From positions 1 through 32,755 of the forward strand of contig JAMPCE010000027.1 in the NCBI GenBank assembly GCA_023666335.1: a stretch of 32,755 nt of DNA, in the 5' to 3' direction. This document shows, in pieces, positions 17,547 to 25,528 of the stretch (position 1 is its first letter; each line of letters starts with the position of its first letter). The notes under the pieces are model-generated. The model was not told the DNA's origin. It worked only from the letters and a program-made list of their open reading frames with translations, and made no database searches. The translations under genes and the position numbers were made by a program. Origin of the DNA: a bacterium (GTDB lineage Bacteria; Bacillota; Clostridia; Lachnospirales; Lachnospiraceae).

Positions 17547-18706
17547 ATTTTTATGCTCCCCGGTCTTATGATCGGCGCGATACTAAGCGGTCCCTCCGCC
17601 TCCGGTCGTATCTCCCCCTGCCGCAGTTTCTCCGCGAAGCGCAGCATCGCCGCAGCGGCATGATCCGCATTCCACAGATCGCGGATGGTCTCATAAGCGG
17701 CTCTTCCCATCTGTTTTTTCTCTTCCCAATTTTCAAAAAGATCGAGCACCAGCGCTTCCATTCTGTCATACCGCCCGTTTGGATAAAGGAGGCCGTTTAT
17801 CCCGTGGCGGATGAGATAAGGCGCCGCACCCACCTCGGCATTTACCACTTCCACGCAGCCGCTGTTCATCCCCTCGTTTACCACCGCGCCCCAGCCCTCC
17901 AGATGATTGCTGGTAAACAGATGGATATGACAGCGCTCCATGATATCCCGCACCCGCTCCGGCGGCGTAAAACCATAAAAAGTAAAGGCGTCGGAAAGCT
18001 CTTCCCGCTGCACTTCCTGCCGGATGGCAGCCTCCAGTTCTCCGCCGCCCGCCATGTGCACATGAAAGGCATGACCCTTTTGCCGTAATGTCTTTGCAAG
18101 CCGCACGACATATTCCGGATGTTTTAGGGGAATGAACCGCCCTGCCCAGACGATCTGCAAAGGGCAGCCCGTTTCCTTGAGAGATGCAAAAGCCTCATCG
18201 TCATAAGTGCGCAACGCCGTAAAATATCCCCAGCGGAACAGCTTCTCCGGATAAGCGCCGATCAAATGAAAATCCGAAGCCGCGTAAGCCCCCGCGCAGA
18301 GCATACACACATTCTGCTTGCGGTAGCGGATATGCTCCCTGTATTTCGCGATCAACCCTCTGGGCGAGACCGCTTTCCACTGTCCCTCGCGGTAAAGCCT
18401 TTCGCTGACCCGAAACGTCGTCTTGCCCGATTGCAGTCTCGGCGTCACGATATCTTCCCGACCCGTCCAGCCGAACAGCACGACGTCGCTTTCCGCAATG
18501 ATTTTCAGGCACTCGTATTCATCGTCATACAGGCACATAACATACGGTATTTCGTCTATTTCAACACGCCATCCCATCTCCACGCGCTCCGCCTCCATCG
18601 GCATGGTCTGGATGAAAGTAAAATCCTTTCCCAGCCTTTGATAGAGCGCCTCGCAGAAAGGGATCTGATGGTGGTTGATGTAATTCGATACGAAAGTAAA
18701 GGTCAT
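17543..18706 (-). CDS. Family 4 glycosyltransferase
   Basis: A GT-B fold retaining transferase of about 387 residues, starting MTFTFVSNYINHHQIPF. The C-terminal GT4 half contains IVWAGRFIPLKHP, HMAGGG and the E-x7-E motif in EGWGAVVNEGMNSG, which binds the nucleotide-sugar diphosphate. I list the ATG at 18704-18706, with GGGGA 5 nt upstream and family-like sequence starting directly. An ATG at 18716-18718, overlapping the upstream TAA as TAATG, would add MGNS and is a real alternative. It follows another GT4 and precedes a GT2, consistent with ordered assembly of an oligosaccharide repeat on undecaprenyl diphosphate in the cytoplasm. Confidence 0.9.
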   Translation of the reverse strand: MTFTFVSNYINHHQIPFCEALYQRLGKDFTFIQTMPMEAERVEMGWRVEIDEIPYVMCLYDDEYECLKIIAESDVVLFGWTGREDIVTPRLQSGKTTFRVSERLYREGQWKAVSPRGLIAKYREHIRYRKQNVCMLCAGAYAASDFHLIGAYPEKLFRWGYFTALRTYDDEAFASLKETGCPLQIVWAGRFIPLKHPEYVVRLAKTLRQKGHAFHVHMAGGGELEAAIRQEVQREELSDAFTFYGFTPPERVRDIMERCHIHLFTSNHLEGWGAVVNEGMNSGCVEVVNAEVGAAPYLIRHGINGLLYPNGRYDRMEALVLDLFENWEEKKQMGRAAYETIRDLWNADHAAAAMLRFAEKLRQGEIRPEAEGPLSIAPIIRPGSIKI

Positions 18707-18717
18707 ACTATTCCCCA

Positions 18718-20004
18718 TTATTCCATCATTTCGCGGTAGATCCGCATCAGGCGATAGTAATTCTGATCCGCATCGTGGTTGACACGGGCATGTTTTCTGG
18801 CATTGTCGGAGAGACGGTCCACGATCGCCTCCTTTGTAAAGATCTCGATGATGCTGTCCGCCAGCGCGTCCACATCTCCGGGCGGATAGAGGAAGCCGTC
18901 CCCGCCGTCCGTCAGGATATTATGTATGCCGCCCACATTGGCTGCCACGCAGGGCACGCCAAGCAGCATTGCCTCCCCCACGGAATTCGGGGAATTTTCA
19001 AGGGCGGATGGGCAGACAAACACATGACAGCTTAAATACTGCCGCTTCATCTCCTCCGCGTCCAGCCGCCCGAGCATGGTCACTTTCTCTTCCAAATGAT
19101 TTTCCCGAATCAGCTTTTTTAAATATTTGCCGTAAGCGGGGAGTTTCAACATATCTTTCCATGTTTCCGCTTTCAGGATATCCGCGCCTGCCACATAGAC
19201 CTCCGCATCCGGAAACTGCTCCAGGATCTTCGGCAGCGCCTGCAGCAGATAATGGAACCCTTTCAGGGGATAGTCCCCCTGACTCAGGAAAATGCGGTAA
19301 GTCTGGCAGTTATACTTGCTCCACCTGTCGCGGTAAAACACGCTGCGCAGAGTCTCATTTAAGAAATGATACTTCGCGTCGGGATTGATCTTCTCTGTCT
19401 CCGCGCGGTCAAAGTCCGTGCGCCCTGCGACATGCCCCGTCCGCCTGATCGCCTCGATCTCATATTCGCCGCGCTTCTCAAACTTTTTCTGCTGCTGCCT
19501 GATGCTGTCCTTTCTGACGCGGTCCCGAAACGTGCTCTGCCGCTGCACTTTCACGGGAAGATCCGCCATATAGACCTTTGCGATGGCGGAGACGATGCCC
19601 TGAATGCCGATCAGCGTCCGTGGCGGTCTGTCAAAAACCTTGACGACGGCAAGCGTATGGGGAAACTCCGCCCCGAACACATGCAGGATATCCGGTTTGA
19701 AATCATTTAAGATCAGTTCAAAATGCTTTTCCAGTTCCGGATCGTAGATCTCCGGCGTATTCAGATTTTCCACAAACCCGTAACAATGGCAGGAAAAATT
19801 TTCCCCCAACTGCATGACCCTGTCAAAATTTCCCACGGATTCCTCCACCGGGAACGCAATTCCCAGCTCGATGCGGCTTCTGTCCTGCTCCATCACCACC
19901 CTGTCAAGGAGCCCCGAAAGCCACCCCTCCCGGTTGCTGCACGGGAGATTCAGCCTCTTGGCAATCGCCGGCAGCATAATATTACACACCCACAATACTT
20001 TCAT
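18718..20004 (-). CDS. Family 4 glycosyltransferase
   Basis: A GT-B fold, GT4-type retaining transferase of 428 residues. The N-terminal acceptor half begins MKVLWVCNIMLPAIAKRLNL. The C-terminal half contains IFLSQGDYPLKGFHYLLQAL, VYVAGAD and the donor-binding segment CPSALENSPNSVGEAMLLGV with E-x7-E, then GDGFLYPPGD. These are the standard GT4 landmarks, as in polysaccharide and capsule transferases. The ATG at 20002-20004 overlaps the upstream GT2 stop as ATGA. The sugar is unknown. The length is normal and the gene looks intact. Confidence 0.93.
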   Translation of the reverse strand: MKVLWVCNIMLPAIAKRLNLPCSNREGWLSGLLDRVVMEQDRSRIELGIAFPVEESVGNFDRVMQLGENFSCHCYGFVENLNTPEIYDPELEKHFELILNDFKPDILHVFGAEFPHTLAVVKVFDRPPRTLIGIQGIVSAIAKVYMADLPVKVQRQSTFRDRVRKDSIRQQQKKFEKRGEYEIEAIRRTGHVAGRTDFDRAETEKINPDAKYHFLNETLRSVFYRDRWSKYNCQTYRIFLSQGDYPLKGFHYLLQALPKILEQFPDAEVYVAGADILKAETWKDMLKLPAYGKYLKKLIRENHLEEKVTMLGRLDAEEMKRQYLSCHVFVCPSALENSPNSVGEAMLLGVPCVAANVGGIHNILTDGGDGFLYPPGDVDALADSIIEIFTKEAIVDRLSDNARKHARVNHDADQNYYRLMRIYREMME

Positions 20005-20840
20005 CTGTCCATCGTTCCTTTCCCATTATGTCTTCCGTACAGCTTCCGCTTGATCCATTGGTACACGCCCGCCGTGACGGGATTTCCCGCCAGGTATGTC
20101 CGAAGCGGCGCAAGCGTCAAAAGCATGAAACCCCGATAGGTCAAAATCTGTCCCACGCTCATGTACTTTCGCACGATATGCCTGTGCTCCGCCGCGGAAC
20201 GCCGCCTATTCTCCTTTGTCTCCGAAAATCCGCCGCCCTCGTAAGAGACCACCGTGACCGGCAGATAGCGCATCACGGCGTGTGCCCGAAAGTAGCACCA
20301 GAGAAAATGCTCGTAGTCGGCGCGCACCCGGTAACAGGTGTGAAATCCCCGTTTGACAAGAAGCCTTCTGTCATAAAAGCAAGCCTGATGGCAAGGGATG
20401 TTCCGATAACAGGCAAAATCGTCGATCTTCGGATTCGACATCACGGCTGCGCCCGTCGCCCGCTCTCTGATATTGCCGTAATAAATGCGGGGCGGAAACA
20501 CCCGTTTCTCATTTTGACTATCCGAGTCAATCCTGATGTAGTGCCGCACTCTTGCAAGCACCGTCTCCTCCTCAAAATAGTCTCCACAATTTAAGAAGAA
20601 AAGATACGCGCCCGACGCGCGGGCGACCGCCCGATTCATGGCGTCGTAAATGCCCCCGTCCCGCTCGCGGAAAATTTTCAGGTCGTCGCCGGGGACAAGC
20701 GCCTCGACAGAGCCGTCTGTGGAAAGCCCGTCCTCCACGATGATCTCGTAATCTTTCTCCGTCTGGCTGCGGATGCTCTCGATCGTTTTATGCAGTTTTT
20801 CGCCCGCGTTATAGCAGACTACGATGATGCTGAATGTCAT
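20001..20840 (-). CDS. Family 2 glycosyltransferase (WcaA/WcaE-like)
   Basis: A GT2 transferase of 279 residues: MTFSIIVVCYNAGEKLHKTI, VEDGLSTDGSVEAL, RDGGIYDAMNRAVARASGAY and FFLNCGDYFEEETVL. The N-C-G-D segment stands where many GT2 enzymes have D-x-D, as seen in colanic-acid-type transferases of this subgroup. A membrane-proximal C-terminus (LTYRGFMLLTLAPLRTYLAG) follows. Its ribosome site (GGAG, then CGGAAAA) lies in a repeat, 20844-20862, that recurs on the far side of the AbiE module. The original polysaccharide operon probably ran from the EpsG-like gene straight into this gene before AbiE was inserted. Confidence 0.9.
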   Translation of the reverse strand: MTFSIIVVCYNAGEKLHKTIESIRSQTEKDYEIIVEDGLSTDGSVEALVPGDDLKIFRERDGGIYDAMNRAVARASGAYLFFLNCGDYFEEETVLARVRHYIRIDSDSQNEKRVFPPRIYYGNIRERATGAAVMSNPKIDDFACYRNIPCHQACFYDRRLLVKRGFHTCYRVRADYEHFLWCYFRAHAVMRYLPVTVVSYEGGGFSETKENRRRSAAEHRHIVRKYMSVGQILTYRGFMLLTLAPLRTYLAGNPVTAGVYQWIKRKLYGRHNGKGTMDR

Positions 20841-20843
20841 GTT

Positions 20844-20862
20844 ATTTTCCGATCTCCGATTT
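20844..20862 (-). repeat. Direct repeat flanking AbiE module, downstream copy
   Basis: Plus-strand ATTTTCCGATCTCCGATTT. It matches 22435-22453 at 18 of 19 positions in the same orientation, and weaker similarity continues for about 14 more bases to a shared TGAC. This copy overlaps the ribosome-binding region of the GT2 gene starting at 20840. It is probably part of the original operon spacer. Confidence 0.8.
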
Positions 20863-20912
20863 CGGTTGACAAATTTTGATTGCTATCTATTTTGAAACAT
20901 TCCCTTTTCTTC

Positions 20913-21764
20913 TCAGAATTTATCCGCTATATATACATAAACCACATCCAGAACACCATTTAATACATCTTTCCATTCCAAATCGCCCACAAAATAATTC
21001 TTCTTCCTAAACTGTTCCCACATCCCCGCCATTCCCACATCATTTTTTATCAACGCAAGGGTTTCAGCCATCTCCTCTTTCAAAAAAATAGTTCCCCGCT
21101 TTTCACAGGTTGCTCGAAATGCCTGCCGTAGAATATCTTTATCTACTCTGTCCGCACATCTGCTCATAACTTCATATATGTCATAAAAATCCCGCAATCT
21201 CGTATTGGCGATTCCCCTTACTAAAACTGTCTGCATTTTCTCCGCAAGCAATGTCTCCACATTATAGGTACAAAGGTAAATCGTTCTGTCTTCAAACATC
21301 AGCTTGTATTCATATTCCACCGCTGACGGCGTAATCACATCGTCTGTTGAAATGTCAATCCTGATAGTCTGCCTCAGCCGTTCTAATGTCGCTTCAAGCA
21401 TCATCCTAATACCGGGATATTTAAAATCCGTCATAATATTTGAAGCAGAAGTAATGTGAAACCTAACCCCATCTTCCAATGGGATAGCACATATTTCAGA
21501 AACAATCTTATGCGCATTATCCGCATTCACAGGAAGCGCTTTCACAGTTGTGTCAATATCCATAGTTGCCCGCATGTCAATGCCTACAATAGCGGCAACC
21601 AGCATACCTCCCTTAAGAATCATGCGATCACGGTAATCGGACACAGATATGCGTTCCAAAAAACGTTCCATCATAAAATTTCTGATCAGCGTTTTTGCAA
21701 TATTATTGTCCCCTTTTGAAATATTTCGGACTTTATCCTTTAGCTGTTTCGACGTATGGATCAC
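20913..21764 (-). CDS. abiEii: AbiEii-type nucleotidyltransferase toxin
   Basis: A 283-residue protein of the AbiEii/AbiGii family, the toxin of type IV toxin-antitoxin and abortive-infection systems. Family members are DNA-polymerase-beta-fold nucleotidyltransferases that bind GTP or modify tRNA to arrest growth during phage infection. Motif I is visible as LKGGMLVAAI...RATMDIDTTV, with GG at 52-53 and Asp69/Asp71. ETLLAEKMQTVL with Lys176 and RLRDFYDIY with Asp192 follow, all as in active members. The ATG at 21762-21764 overlaps the antitoxin stop as ATGA, so the proteins are made together. AT-rich composition contrasts with the polysaccharide genes on both sides. It looks intact. Confidence 0.93.
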   Translation of the reverse strand: MIHTSKQLKDKVRNISKGDNNIAKTLIRNFMMERFLERISVSDYRDRMILKGGMLVAAIVGIDMRATMDIDTTVKALPVNADNAHKIVSEICAIPLEDGVRFHITSASNIMTDFKYPGIRMMLEATLERLRQTIRIDISTDDVITPSAVEYEYKLMFEDRTIYLCTYNVETLLAEKMQTVLVRGIANTRLRDFYDIYEVMSRCADRVDKDILRQAFRATCEKRGTIFLKEEMAETLALIKNDVGMAGMWEQFRKKNYFVGDLEWKDVLNGVLDVVYVYIADKF

Positions 21765-22354
21765 ACAAATACCTCCACATATTTCATCACTTCATCCCGC
21801 ACCCCCAATTTCTCCGCATATTCGATCAATCTGGATAATTTTTTATTTTTTCCTGACATATATTCCTTCATGGCAGTTTGAAAATTCTGTACTTCTATTT
21901 TATTTCTATCTGAAACCAGGTCACAGATACACCGCTCTCTGTCATAAACCTTAACCAAATTTCCACTCATAGAAGGCACAGAGCACACTCCAAGACCATA
22001 ATTTTTTTTTGAGGCATATCTCACCCGCACATTTTCTGTTTTTAGATGACTGGCGTTGTAACCCGTTGGTACGGAAATACAAATCTCCGAATACTCTCTG
22101 TCTATCAGACCATGAAGATACAAGGCTGTTTCCCCCGAAAAAATAACTGCTTTGTTACGCACCTGCATAATATACAGTTCATCCGGCCAAACATCCTCCG
22201 TAATATAGATACCCCTTGCAACTCTTTCCAATCCTTGTTCTTTTACATATTTTGCCAAAAACACCTTGGATATCTTATAATCACTTATCGCATTTGATAG
22301 CAAATATCCGTTATTGCTTTTGATCAATTGCTGTAAAATATCTTCTTTATTCAC
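21761..22354 (-). CDS. abiEi: AbiEi-type antitoxin and autorepressor
   Basis: A 197-residue partner of AbiEii. The N-terminal 50 or so residues form a winged helix (EDILQQLIKSNNGYLLSNAI, then FLAKYVKEQGLERVARGIYI). This matches the AbiEi DNA-binding domain that binds inverted repeats to repress its own operon. A central FSGETALYLHGLIDREYSEI and the C-terminal domain (CICDLVSDRNK) match the antitoxin part. The start is the GTG at 22352-22354 (translated MNKEDILQQL), with GAGG about 8 nt upstream. A longer frame would run back through the operator and promoter, so it is rejected. It sits inside the polysaccharide operon in the same direction, but has its own promoter. Confidence 0.9.
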   Translation of the reverse strand: MNKEDILQQLIKSNNGYLLSNAISDYKISKVFLAKYVKEQGLERVARGIYITEDVWPDELYIMQVRNKAVIFSGETALYLHGLIDREYSEICISVPTGYNASHLKTENVRVRYASKKNYGLGVCSVPSMSGNLVKVYDRERCICDLVSDRNKIEVQNFQTAMKEYMSGKNKKLSRLIEYAEKLGVRDEVMKYVEVFV

Positions 22355-22366
22355 AAAGCGCACCTC

Positions 22367-22412
22367 TTTACTTTCTTGCTTAAATTTTACTCTATTTAAG
22401 CGAGAAAGTAAA
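22367..22412 (-). promoter_or_regulatory. AbiE operator: 19+19 bp inverted repeat enclosing the promoter
   Basis: The arms 22367-22385 and 22394-22412 are inverted repeats matching at 18 of 19 positions, around an 8-base centre. On the minus strand a promoter lies inside: TTTACT (-35, 22407-22412), 17 bases, TAAAAT (-10, 22384-22389). The whole lies 13 bases upstream of the AbiEi GTG. AbiEi proteins are known to bind paired inverted repeats in their own promoter and repress it, so this is very probably that autoregulatory operator. Confidence 0.85.
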
Positions 22413-22434
22413 TATAGGAATTTTTTTTCACACA

Positions 22435-22453
22435 ATTTTCCGATCTCTGATTT
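22435..22453 (-). repeat. Direct repeat flanking AbiE module, upstream copy
   Basis: Plus-strand ATTTTCCGATCTCTGATTT, one mismatch from 20844-20862 and in the same orientation, 1591 bases apart. The AbiE operon and its operator lie wholly between the two copies. This copy abuts the hairpin at 22449-22472. Confidence 0.8.
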
Positions 22454-22472
22454 TGCTGACCTTAGCAAAATC
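22449..22472. repeat. Perfect 9-bp inverted repeat
   Basis: GATTTTGCT (22449-22457) and AGCAAAATC (22464-22472) pair perfectly around a 6-base loop. No T-run follows on the minus strand, so it is not a convincing terminator for the EpsG-like gene. It partly overlaps the direct repeat that bounds the AbiE insertion. Confidence 0.65.
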
Positions 22473-22489
22473 GTCAGACACTTTTTATC

Positions 22490-22567
22490 GCCGTGCTCAT
22501 TCGCAAAACCGCTCCTCCGTCCGAAAGCTCGCTTTCTCCCGCCCGAGCCGCCTTAAATCTGCACGGC
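22490..22567. repeat. GC-rich nested inverted repeat (possible dispersed palindromic element)
   Basis: Between the EpsG-like stop and the AbiE operon, three nested stems can be drawn. GCCGTGC (22490-22496) pairs with GCACGGC (22561-22567). GCTC (22511-22514) pairs with GAGC (22545-22548). GAAAGC (22523-22528) pairs with GCTTTC (22531-22536). This is a compact folded unit without coding sense and without a U-tract. It resembles a REP- or MITE-like intergenic element, but I see only one copy in this window. Confidence 0.5.
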
Positions 22568-22573
22568 TCAATG

Positions 22574-23764
22574 CTAATTCACATCCGACAAAATATTCAC
22601 CATATCATGAAACAGAAACGTCTGATAAGGCAGCACCAGCACCCCGTCGTTTGCGGCACGGCTTAGATACACCGCAAAGTAAAACGCCGCCGCAAGCAAA
22701 ATCCCCGCCCGAAACAGCCGCCGCCATTTTTTCTCTCGCACCCGACCAAGGAGCATCGGCAAAAATAAGATCTGGCTCACGGTCAGGTAGTAGCCGATCC
22801 GCGATATGATCGGCAGAAACGAGCAGAACGTGTAGAGTACGAGCGCGCCCAGATTCAGATAAAAATAAAACCAAAACCGCGCATCTTCTTTCAAACTCCC
22901 CCGCTCATTTATGACATCTATGTCATTTTTTGACGCATTTTCCCCGCTGCCGCTCTCCACCAGCCTCTGCTCTTTCGACTCCATCAGGTACACGATGCCC
23001 GCAAAGACGAGCACCGCCACGCACCGCAGAATATTGATATAGCTGGTGCCGCCCTCCAGATACTCCGTATCCTCGTAAGTCGGATAGAGGAACACCACCA
23101 CTTTCAGATAAAAGTCCTGCATAAACAAAAACGTCGTGCTAAAAAGCGCCGCCAGCACAAGCTGCCATTTCTTCCAGCGCAGGGACGCCAGAAAATAAAG
23201 CGGGATCACCACCAGCAGCGACTTGTGAAACGCCGCCCCGACAAGGACTAGCGCGATAAACCTGCCCCACTGTCTGCGCAGCACAAACTTCATAGAGTAG
23301 AGCGCGATCGCGAGCGCCAGATAATAGCGCACCGTGCTGAACGTCTGGAAATAATATCCCAGCATCATGAACAGGAAAAAGCTTAAGGCAAATTCGTCGC
23401 TCTGCTCATACATCGCAAGCAGAAACAAAAGCACCGTCACAAAGGCATAAACCGCAAACACCAGCAGGAAATTCTCAAAGCCCGACAGCGCGTAAATGAG
23501 TTTCACCAGCAGATTAAAACCGATCTCTGTCGGCACATAGGCGTCGCAGTTCACCAGGTGCATAAATTCCACATACTTTGCATAGTCGTTACCGACGTTT
23601 AACCGGCACGCGGAAAGGGCGAACAGGATCGTAAAGACCGCAAGCAGACAAACTCGATTCATAAGCTGCTGCCTGGTGAGCGTATGGGGTTGTCTGAGCG
23701 GGCGGTTGTCCACCATTCCCGCAAGGAGCGCCGTCAAGGCTGCCACCGTAATATACAGGATCAT
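22574..23764 (-). CDS. EpsG-family polysaccharide polymerase (Wzy-type)
   Basis: A 396-residue protein with about ten to twelve membrane helices, which would polymerise lipid-linked repeat units on the outer face. The EpsG-family landmarks are the segment CRLNVGNDYAKYVEFMHLVN after the first helices, PTEIGFNLLVKLIY, FSTVRYYLALAIALYSMKFV, and a conserved-type AAFHKSLLVVIPLYFL. A hydrophilic insertion of about 30 residues (ESGSGENASKNDIDVINERG) splits two late helices. The ATG at 23762-23764 (MILYITVAAL) overlaps the upstream GT2 stop as ATGA and has GGGAGG about 10 nt upstream. A longer frame inside the GT2 gene is rejected. After its stop the operon is interrupted by the AbiE module. Confidence 0.88.
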   Translation of the reverse strand: MILYITVAALTALLAGMVDNRPLRQPHTLTRQQLMNRVCLLAVFTILFALSACRLNVGNDYAKYVEFMHLVNCDAYVPTEIGFNLLVKLIYALSGFENFLLVFAVYAFVTVLLFLLAMYEQSDEFALSFFLFMMLGYYFQTFSTVRYYLALAIALYSMKFVLRRQWGRFIALVLVGAAFHKSLLVVIPLYFLASLRWKKWQLVLAALFSTTFLFMQDFYLKVVVFLYPTYEDTEYLEGGTSYINILRCVAVLVFAGIVYLMESKEQRLVESGSGENASKNDIDVINERGSLKEDARFWFYFYLNLGALVLYTFCSFLPIISRIGYYLTVSQILFLPMLLGRVREKKWRRLFRAGILLAAAFYFAVYLSRAANDGVLVLPYQTFLFHDMVNILSDVN

Positions 23765-24543
23765 CCGCCGCGCGCCTCCCGCACTCCTTCCCGCATGATG
23801 CGGTATGCTTTCCGCACCGGAATCTCCCGACACATGACTTCTTTATGCGCCAACAGAAAACGCAGGGCAAGCGGCAGCGCAAGCTTCCCGTAAAGATGAT
23901 GGTAAAGCACACCTCTGTCGCGGAAAAATGTTTCATGATAACCTGAAAACCAGGTAGAGGGGCGTTCTTTTTCCTCCCCGATGCAAGCCGTATGCGCGTA
24001 AACTTTCAGTCCCGCCCGCAGGCAGTCCCTTAAGAATAAACTGTCCTCGCCGTTGCTGTACTTTGCGCCGCCGCCGAAAAGCAGCGAATAATGCGCATTC
24101 GCCCGTCTGAGGGACGCAAGTTTTGCCGAGATACTGTACGCCGGATATCTTCCGTAATTTTTCCAATTGACGCGGCAGACTGCCCCGTTCCAGTAAGTTC
24201 TGCGGGCGGGAGCCACTTTGACGTTAAAGAGGATCAGATCCGCATCGGGCAGGGCGCGGTAAGCGTCCGCGATCATCTCTTCATACCCTTTCGCAAGGAC
24301 GATATCCTCATCGGAAAAGAGCACGGCCTCCCCTGCGGCATGCAAAAGCGCTGTGTTGCGGCTGAGTCCCACGCCCCGCTCCGGCATATAAAAGCAGCGC
24401 GCCGTCCCGCCGGGTGTCGGAACCGTTTCATAACCGTAACGATCACATTGATCCACAAGGACCGCATCCGAAGCGATATGCATTTGTGCAAGAAGCGCCG
24501 CCGCATCCTTTTCGACTGCGGAGACCAGAACCTCCAGTTTCAT
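23761..24543 (-). CDS. GT2-like glycosyltransferase
   Basis: A 260-residue GT-A transferase. The sequence opens MKLEVLVSAVEKDAAALLAQ, then GVGLSRNTALLHAAGEAVLF and SDEDIVLAKGYEEM (acidic DED donor site). GGGAKYSNGEDSLFL, a segment typical of small GT2-like transferases that choose the acceptor, lies downstream. The N-terminal nucleotide-binding strand is less typical than in the other GT2s of the cluster, so the exact CAZy family is less sure. The ATG at 24541-24543 overlaps the stop of the chain-length gene by ATGA. Its own stop overlaps the EpsG-like start. Confidence 0.85.
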   Translation of the reverse strand: MKLEVLVSAVEKDAAALLAQMHIASDAVLVDQCDRYGYETVPTPGGTARCFYMPERGVGLSRNTALLHAAGEAVLFSDEDIVLAKGYEEMIADAYRALPDADLILFNVKVAPARRTYWNGAVCRVNWKNYGRYPAYSISAKLASLRRANAHYSLLFGGGAKYSNGEDSLFLRDCLRAGLKVYAHTACIGEEKERPSTWFSGYHETFFRDRGVLYHHLYGKLALPLALRFLLAHKEVMCREIPVRKAYRIMREGVREARGG

Positions 24544-25514
24544 ACAGAAAGCACCTTTTTCCCGTAATATCTTTTCAAAAACTTCTCATCCGTCTCCCGG
24601 ATCGCTACGCCTAAGAGCACACAATCCTGCGCCGCAAGCTGATCGACCGCGTATGTCACCCAGGCGGCGGAAGCCTTTGCAAAAGGAACGGACAACACCA
24701 CGCCCGCAGCCCCGCGCAGGTTTTCGAAATCCTCCTCCGAAAAAGGCTCGTCCGGAGAAGCTTCGCATACCGTGATATCTCCCGCCTTTTTCCGCAGATA
24801 CGCGAGATTGTTCTCGTAATCTTTTCCAAACTTTCCCGCCGCGCCCGCATAGCCGATAAATGACACATCTGTCACTTTTTTTAGGTCTCCTGCCAGCAGG
24901 ATCCGCGCCTCAAACACGCCGCGGAGCGCCACCCCGAGAAGCGCGAAGAAAAGTCCCAAAAACAGTCCCAGCAAAACAACCTGTAAAAGGCGGTCATCCG
25001 CCACCACAAGGCGCGCCTCCGTCTCCTGAATGGCGTTTATCCCGAGAAATTCTTTCGCCTGCTCTCCATAGTCGGCAAGCGCCTGTACCGCGGCATGGAG
25101 GATCGCTTCCGTGCGCTCCTGTCGGTTCGTCGCGACCGTCACCGTCAGCAGCCGGATATCGGAAAGGATCTCCGCGCGGATCGCTTCCTCCGCCTCCTCG
25201 CGGTCATAGTCCGCCGGAAGATACGAAAGCACGCGTTCCATGATCGGGTCGGCTGCCATCAGATCGTTCCATGTATAACCGTTGTACGCCTGATAGACTT
25301 CCCCCGTCTCGTCCGCCGCAAAATCCAGATACACTTTCGCAAAAGCCTGATATGTCCGCTCTTCCTCCGGCACCGTCCGCGACAGCGTATAGACCGCCCC
25401 AAACAGGACCGCCGCCGCCACGCCCGCCGCGACCACAAGCGGAAGCCGCCGCCACAGACAGAGCATATATTTCTTGATGTCCATACCCTCATTGATATAG
25501 TCGTTATCTTTCAT
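24540..25514 (-). CDS. Chain-length regulator (Wzz/YveK-like) with degenerate kinase-like tail
   Basis: A 324-residue membrane protein. DIKKYMLCLWRRLPLVVAAG leads into the first helix. A periplasm-side domain of about 150 residues follows (TYQAFAKVYLDFAADETGEV), then a second helix near LQVVLLGLFLGLFFALLGVA. This is the Wzz/CapA/YveK architecture controlling polymer length. After the second helix about 125 cytoplasmic residues remain. Their end (AAGVVLSVPFAKASAAWVTY...QDCVLLGVAI...YYGKK) resembles the last part of CpsD/Wzc tyrosine kinases but has no Walker A loop. I read it as a non-catalytic remnant. The ATG at 25512-25514 lies 14 bases after the priming transferase stop. A longer frame overlapping that gene is rejected. 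Confidence 0.82.
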   Translation of the reverse strand: MKDNDYINEGMDIKKYMLCLWRRLPLVVAAGVAAAVLFGAVYTLSRTVPEEERTYQAFAKVYLDFAADETGEVYQAYNGYTWNDLMAADPIMERVLSYLPADYDREEAEEAIRAEILSDIRLLTVTVATNRQERTEAILHAAVQALADYGEQAKEFLGINAIQETEARLVVADDRLLQVVLLGLFLGLFFALLGVALRGVFEARILLAGDLKKVTDVSFIGYAGAAGKFGKDYENNLAYLRKKAGDITVCEASPDEPFSEEDFENLRGAAGVVLSVPFAKASAAWVTYAVDQLAAQDCVLLGVAIRETDEKFLKRYYGKKVLSV

Positions 25515-25528
25515 AGCAGCATAACCTT

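Noticed and set aside
20868..20876. 0A-box-like TTTGTCAAC upstream of the GT2 gene at 20840
   Set aside because: Single matches to a seven-base motif are expected several times in 33 kb. No promoter accompanies it.
22355..22468. N-terminal extension of AbiEi
   Set aside because: It would translate through the operator palindrome and promoter. The GTG at 22354 has a proper ribosome site and begins the known winged helix.
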